From the NCBI RefSeq assembly GCF_014656435.1, contig NZ_BNCK01000001.1:668631-732630 (forward strand): a DNA stretch of 64,000 nucleotides. The letters run 5' to 3'. Source of the stretch: Thalassotalea marina (GTDB lineage Bacteria > Pseudomonadota > Gammaproteobacteria > Enterobacterales > Alteromonadaceae). The position numbers were made by a program, and so were the translations under genes. Below, in pieces: positions 60,549 to 64,000 of this stretch. The notes beneath the pieces were generated by a model that searched no databases, had not been told where the DNA came from, and saw only the letters and a program-made list of their open reading frames with translations. Numbering within the stretch: the first letter of the stretch is position 1; every line of letters begins with the position of its first letter.

Positions 60549-62480
60549 ATGGGCAAAATTATTGGTATTGACCTAGGGACAACTAACTCATGTGTAGCTG
60601 TTCTTGACGGCGACAAAGTACGTGTTATTGAAAATGCGGAAGGCGATCGCACAACTCCTTCAATTATCGCATATACACAAGACGGTGAAACACTTGTTGG
60701 TCAACCAGCAAAGCGTCAAGCGGTAACTAATCCTCAAAACACACTTTTCGCGATTAAGCGTTTAATTGGTCGTCGTTTTGAAGACAAAGAAGTACAACGC
60801 GATATCGGCATTATGCCATTTGGTATTGTTAAAGCCGATAATGGCGATGCTTGGGTAGAAGCTAAAGGCGAAAAAATGGCGCCACCACAAGTTTCTGCTG
60901 AAGTATTGAAGAAAATGAAGAAAACAGCTGAAGATTACTTAGGTGAAAAAGTAACTGAAGCGGTAATCACTGTACCTGCATACTTTAACGATTCACAACG
61001 TCAAGCAACTAAAGACGCTGGTCGTATTGCTGGTTTAGAAGTTAAACGTATTATCAACGAGCCAACAGCCGCTGCTCTTGCGTACGGCATGGACAAGTCT
61101 AAAGGCGACAAAGTTGTTGCGGTATATGACTTAGGTGGTGGTACTTTCGATATTTCAATCATTGAAATTGACGAAGTTGAAGGCGAGCACACGTTCGAAG
61201 TTCTTGCAACCAATGGTGATACTCACTTAGGTGGTGAAGATTTCGATAACCGTTTAATCAACTACTTAGTAGAAGAGTTCAAAAAAGACCAAGGCATGGA
61301 TTTAACAAAAGATCCTCTTGCGATGCAGCGCTTAAAAGAAGCAGCTGAAAAAGCGAAGTGTGAACTTTCTTCTGCCCAACAAACAGATGTTAACTTACCA
61401 TACATCACAGCTGATGCTTCAGGTCCTAAGCACATGAACATCAAAGTGACTCGTGCTAAGTTAGAGTCTTTAGTTGAAGACATGGTTAAAGCAACGTTAG
61501 AACCACTAAAAACAGCACTAGCTGATGCAGACTTATCAACGTCTGACATTACTGATGTTATTTTAGTAGGTGGTCAAACACGTATGCCACTTGTGCAAAA
61601 AACAGTAACAGATTTCTTCGGTAAAGAGCCGCGTAAAGATGTTAACCCTGATGAAGCAGTTGCTTCAGGTGCTGCAGTACAAGCGGGTGTTTTAGCGGGT
61701 GACGTAACTGACGTATTACTTCTAGACGTAACGCCATTATCTCTAGGTATTGAGACAATGGGTGGCGTGATGACTAAAGTTATCGACAAGAATACAACTA
61801 TCCCAACAAAGCAATCACAAACTTTCTCTACAGCTGAAGATAACCAAGCTGCAGTAACTGTTCACGTGATTCAAGGTGAGCGTAAACAAGCGTCTGCTAA
61901 CAAGTCTCTTGGTCAGTTCAACTTAGAAGGTATTGACCCAGCTCCACGTGGTATGCCACAAATCGAAGTGACTTTCGATATTGATGCTGACGGTATTTTA
62001 CATGTGTCTGCTAAAGACAAAAATACAGGTAAAGAGCAAAAGATCACTATCAAGGCTTCTTCAGGTTTATCAGACGATGAAGTAGAGCAAATGGTACGTG
62101 ATGCTGAAGCAAATGCTGACGCTGACGCTAAATTTGAAGAGTTAGTGACTGCACGTAACCAAGCTGATGGCATGGTACACGCTACGCGTACTCAAATCAC
62201 TGAAGCTGGTGATGATTTACCTGCTGAAGACAAAGAGAAAATTGAAGCGGCATTAGCTGAGCTTGAAACGGCAATCAAAGGTGACAGCAAAGAAGAAATC
62301 GATGCTAAATCACAAGCGGTTATCGAAGCTTCTCACAAGCTAATGGAAATTGCTCAAGCTAAAGCACAACAAAATGGTGCGCAACCAGGTGCTGACGCTG
62401 GTCAAGCACAAAATGCTGGCTCAAACGCTGCTGACGACGTAGTCGATGCAGAATTTGAAGAAGTTAAAGACGACAAGTAA
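60549..62480 (+). CDS. dnaK: Molecular chaperone DnaK (Hsp70)
   Basis: ATP-dependent chaperone of 643 residues. The start at 60549 gives [15 protein letters not shown]; the frame runs upstream to a TTG. The ATPase domain (~1-385) includes [11 protein letters not shown] and V-G-G-Q-T-R-M-P, and is joined by the [11 protein letters not shown] linker to the substrate-binding domain. The Ala/Gly/Gln-rich tail ends in E-F-E-E-V-K-D-D-K, typical of DnaK. It is controlled by the sigma-32 site upstream and works with DnaJ and GrpE. Confidence 0.98.
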   Translation: MGKIIGIDLGTTNSCVAVLDGDKVRVIENAEGDRTTPSIIAYTQDGETLVGQPAKRQAVTNPQNTLFAIKRLIGRRFEDKEVQRDIGIMPFGIVKADNGDAWVEAKGEKMAPPQVSAEVLKKMKKTAEDYLGEKVTEAVITVPAYFNDSQRQATKDAGRIAGLEVKRIINEPTAAALAYGMDKSKGDKVVAVYDLGGGTFDISIIEIDEVEGEHTFEVLATNGDTHLGGEDFDNRLINYLVEEFKKDQGMDLTKDPLAMQRLKEAAEKAKCELSSAQQTDVNLPYITADASGPKHMNIKVTRAKLESLVEDMVKATLEPLKTALADADLSTSDITDVILVGGQTRMPLVQKTVTDFFGKEPRKDVNPDEAVASGAAVQAGVLAGDVTDVLLLDVTPLSLGIETMGGVMTKVIDKNTTIPTKQSQTFSTAEDNQAAVTVHVIQGERKQASANKSLGQFNLEGIDPAPRGMPQIEVTFDIDADGILHVSAKDKNTGKEQKITIKASSGLSDDEVEQMVRDAEANADADAKFEELVTARNQADGMVHATRTQITEAGDDLPAEDKEKIEAALAELETAIKGDSKEEIDAKSQAVIEASHKLMEIAQAKAQQNGAQPGADAGQAQNAGSNAADDVVDAEFEEVKDDK

Positions 62481-62489
62481 TTGTGTCCC

Positions 62490-62511
62490 AGAGCCGCTAG
62501 TAGGCGGCTCT
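62490..62511 (+). terminator. Hairpin 1 after dnaK
   Basis: Perfect 8-bp stem AGAGCCGC/GCGGCTCT with a 6-nt loop, followed by TTAAACC. The T-tract is poor, so it may stabilise the mRNA end or act as a partial terminator. Confidence 0.5.
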
Positions 62512-62548
62512 TAAACCAGATTACTTAAAACTTTATCTTGAGTATGTG

Positions 62549-62576
62549 AATAAAGCGTCGTCACCGACGCTTTATT
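62549..62576 (+). terminator. Hairpin 2 between dnaK and dnaJ
   Basis: Perfect 12-bp stem AATAAAGCGTCG/CGACGCTTTATT around TCAC. The stem itself ends in TTTATT. Likely a terminator or attenuator separating dnaK from dnaJ; I saw no sigma-32 site after it. Confidence 0.6.
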
Positions 62577-62679
62577 GTGTTCTAAAAGCACATAAATCAA
62601 GAAATAATTTGTTTAATGGTTTTAACAGCCAATAAATAAATTAATTTTCGAAATTAGTAGTAAAAAGAAAGAATAGGCT

Positions 62680-63822
62680 ATGTCAAAGAAAGATTATTAT
62701 GAAACGCTAGGCGTTGCTAGAGACGCGTCTGAACGTGACATTAAAAAGGCATACAAGCGCCTTGCGATGAAGTATCACCCTGATCGTACTCAAGGCGATA
62801 AAGAGAAAGAAGAAACCTTTAAGCAAATTAAAGAAGCCTATGAAGTGCTAGTTAACGATCAAAAGCGTGCTGCTTATGATCAGTATGGCCATGCTGCATT
62901 TGAACAAGGTGGTATGGGCGGCGGTGGCGGCGGCTTTGGCGGCGGTGCTGACTTTGGCGATATATTTGGTGACGTTTTTGGTGACATTTTTGGCGGTGGT
63001 CGTCGTGGCGGTGGTGGCCAACGAGCTCGTCGCGGTAGCGATCTACGCTATAACTTAGAATTGACACTAGAAGATGCTGTAAAAGGCAAGTCGGTTGAAA
63101 TTAAAGTGCCTACCTATGTGCACTGCGGTACTTGTGAAGGCTCTGGTGCTAAAAAAGGTACACAGCCTAAAACATGTGGTACGTGTCATGGGCACGGTCA
63201 AGTACAAATGCGCCAAGGCATGTTTGCGGTACAACAAACTTGTCCAACATGTAGCGGCAAAGGTCAGGTTATTTCTGATCCGTGTAATGCGTGTCATGGT
63301 CAAGGTCGTGTACAAAAAACCAAAACACTTAACGCAAAAATTCCAGCAGGTGTTGATACGGGCGATCGCATTCGTCTTACTGGTGAAGGTGAAGCCGGTG
63401 AGCAAGGTGCACCAGCAGGCGATTTATACGTACAGGTACATGTAAAAGACCATCCAATTTTTGTTCGTGACGAAAATAACTTGTTCTGTGAAATGCCAAT
63501 AAGTTTTGCTACAGCGGCGCTAGGTGGAGAAATTGAAGTACCTACGCTTGAAGGTAAGGTAAAACTTAAAGTACCTAAAGAGACTCAAACAGGCAAAATG
63601 TTCCGTTTGCGTGGTAAGGGTGTTAAATCAGTACGCAGTCACAGTGTGGGTGATTTGATGTGTAAGGTTGTTGTCGAAACACCAGTCAACCTTACTGGAG
63701 ATCAAGTTGAGCTATTGCGTCAACTAGAATCAAAAATGAGCTCAAGCTCAAAAAAGCATAGTCCAAAAGAGACGGGCTTTTTTGATAGCGTTAAGAAATT
63801 TTTTGATGACTTAAAGTCTTAA
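62680..63822 (+). CDS. dnaJ: Molecular chaperone DnaJ (Hsp40)
   Basis: Co-chaperone of 380 residues. The J domain contains Y-H-P-D-R (His-Pro-Asp motif, about 33-35). A long Gly-rich region (75-117) with many G-G-G and G-D-I-F-G repeats follows, then four zinc-finger motifs C-x-x-C-x-G-x-G (C-G-T-C, C-G-T-C, C-P-T-C, C-N-A-C). The C-terminal domain binds substrates, ending in K-K-F-F-D-D-L. It stimulates the DnaK ATPase. Preceded by AGAAAGAA; no sigma-32 promoter directly before it. Confidence 0.97.
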   Translation: MSKKDYYETLGVARDASERDIKKAYKRLAMKYHPDRTQGDKEKEETFKQIKEAYEVLVNDQKRAAYDQYGHAAFEQGGMGGGGGGFGGGADFGDIFGDVFGDIFGGGRRGGGGQRARRGSDLRYNLELTLEDAVKGKSVEIKVPTYVHCGTCEGSGAKKGTQPKTCGTCHGHGQVQMRQGMFAVQQTCPTCSGKGQVISDPCNACHGQGRVQKTKTLNAKIPAGVDTGDRIRLTGEGEAGEQGAPAGDLYVQVHVKDHPIFVRDENNLFCEMPISFATAALGGEIEVPTLEGKVKLKVPKETQTGKMFRLRGKGVKSVRSHSVGDLMCKVVVETPVNLTGDQVELLRQLESKMSSSSKKHSPKETGFFDSVKKFFDDLKS

Positions 63823-63847
63823 TTCAAAAGCTGAAATTCGTTTAAAC

Positions 63848-63876
63848 AAAAACCCTGCAGTAATGCGGGGTTTTTT
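63848..63876 (+). terminator. Rho-independent terminator after dnaJ
   Basis: Stem AAAAACCCTGCA/TGCGGGGTTTTT with a GTAA loop (one G-T pair) and a run of T. Confidence 0.88.
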
Positions 63877-63884
63877 ATCTTAGG

Positions 63885-64000
63885 GGTTGCGTAGCAACCA
63901 GAACACCACGGGCATGCCCGTGGATGAATGACTCCTTTGCCTGTATTCTATAGGGATGGAAGTTAACTTTTCGGCACATGCCGTATATAGAATTCAATAC
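63885..64000 (+). mobile_element. Left part of an IS200/IS605-type element (truncated by the window edge)
   Basis: Two hairpin-forming sequences come first: GGTTGC-GTA-GCAACC (63885-63899), and the perfect 18-bp palindrome CCACGGGCATGCCCGTGG (63906-63923). Then comes an open frame starting at 63956. Hairpins near the ends are recognised as single strands by Y1 transposases of this family. The exact left boundary is not defined. Confidence 0.55.
63956..64000 (+). CDS. tnpA: IS200/IS605 transposase TnpA, N-terminal 15 residues (partial)
   Basis: The visible codons read M-E-V-N-F-S-A-H-A-V-Y-R-I-Q-Y and stop at the window edge. The pattern S-x-H-A-V-Y-x-I-Q-Y matches the usual N-terminus of Y1 tyrosine transposases (the next residues are commonly H-x-V-W-x-x-K-Y-R). 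AGGG precedes the ATG directly. The catalytic HUH and Tyr residues lie outside the window. Confidence 0.55.
   Translation, partial: MEVNFSAHAVYRIQY

Noticed and set aside
61001..62173. Several long antisense frames over dnaK (and similar ones over dnaJ)
   Set aside because: Shadows of highly biased codon use in chaperone genes; Ser/Ala-rich or His-rich products without ribosome-binding sites.
1..64000. CRISPR arrays, tRNA or rRNA genes
   Set aside because: No regularly spaced direct repeats and no tRNA or rRNA signatures other than the tRNA-like part of tmRNA were recognised.

Overview
The window looks like part of the chromosome of a low-GC marine gammaproteobacterium of the Alteromonadales, most probably Colwelliaceae (Colwellia/Thalassotalea-like). 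The grounds are the protein families and gene orders (ssrA-smpB-ratA-ratB-bamE-recN-nadK-grpE-dnaK-dnaJ, DUF3010, MipA/OmpV with DUF3019, many TonB receptors and two-component systems). This placement is judged from the sequences alone; no database search was run.

Layout. 1-7422: the distal part of a respiratory complex I operon (end of nuoG, then nuoH-I-J-K-L-M-N, mostly overlapping or abutting). 7555-12768: a repeat-rich lipoprotein, the cold-shock type RNA helicase deaD behind a structured leader, 4-hydroxyphenylpyruvate dioxygenase, a beta-carbonic anhydrase and a parvulin. 12834-21262: an Oar-like TonB receptor, a tiny membrane protein, a chemotaxis receptor, a PilZ-type protein, and a ThrE exporter with a TetR regulator. 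21425-25566: a sugar-acid catabolic cluster (class II aldolase, enolase-superfamily dehydratase, Lrp regulator, lactonase-like amidohydrolase, SDR dehydrogenase). 25997-39029: two two-component systems (one with MipA/OmpV and DUF3019, one beside a di-haem peroxidase), a beta-propeller lipoprotein, an M20 dipeptidase, LysR and GNAT. 39139-47570: an OmpA-like porin, DUF3010, a 7TM hybrid kinase coupled to a REC-EAL phosphodiesterase, and a frameshifted diguanylate cyclase. 47765-51627: a probable thiamine-salvage operon (TonB receptor, thiamine-binding protein, PnuC/PnuT transporter, kinase). 51652-54407: an Rmf-like protein, a phage lambda O/P-like replication pair without other phage genes, and small membrane or secreted proteins. 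54480-63822: tmRNA, smpB, ratA/ratB, bamE, recN, nadK, grpE, dnaK and dnaJ. The right edge enters an IS200/IS605-type transposase.

How the genes work together. The last 10 kb is a stress and quality-control block. It carries textbook sigma-32 promoter matches before grpE and dnaK and two adjacent LexA-box-like sites before recN. The 41.6-47.6 kb block is a cyclic-di-GMP signalling module.

The least expected structures are: (i) two copies of a ~198-bp element with terminal inverted repeats (17966-18164 and 39403-39600), one of which supplies the stop codon of the chemotaxis receptor; (ii) the isolated lambda O/P-like pair next to an Rmf-like gene; (iii) the GGDEF gene split by a frameshift at an A-tract; (iv) the three-hairpin leader of deaD; and (v) the nested inverted repeats before the OmpA-like gene. 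No CRISPR array, rRNA or tRNA gene was seen.
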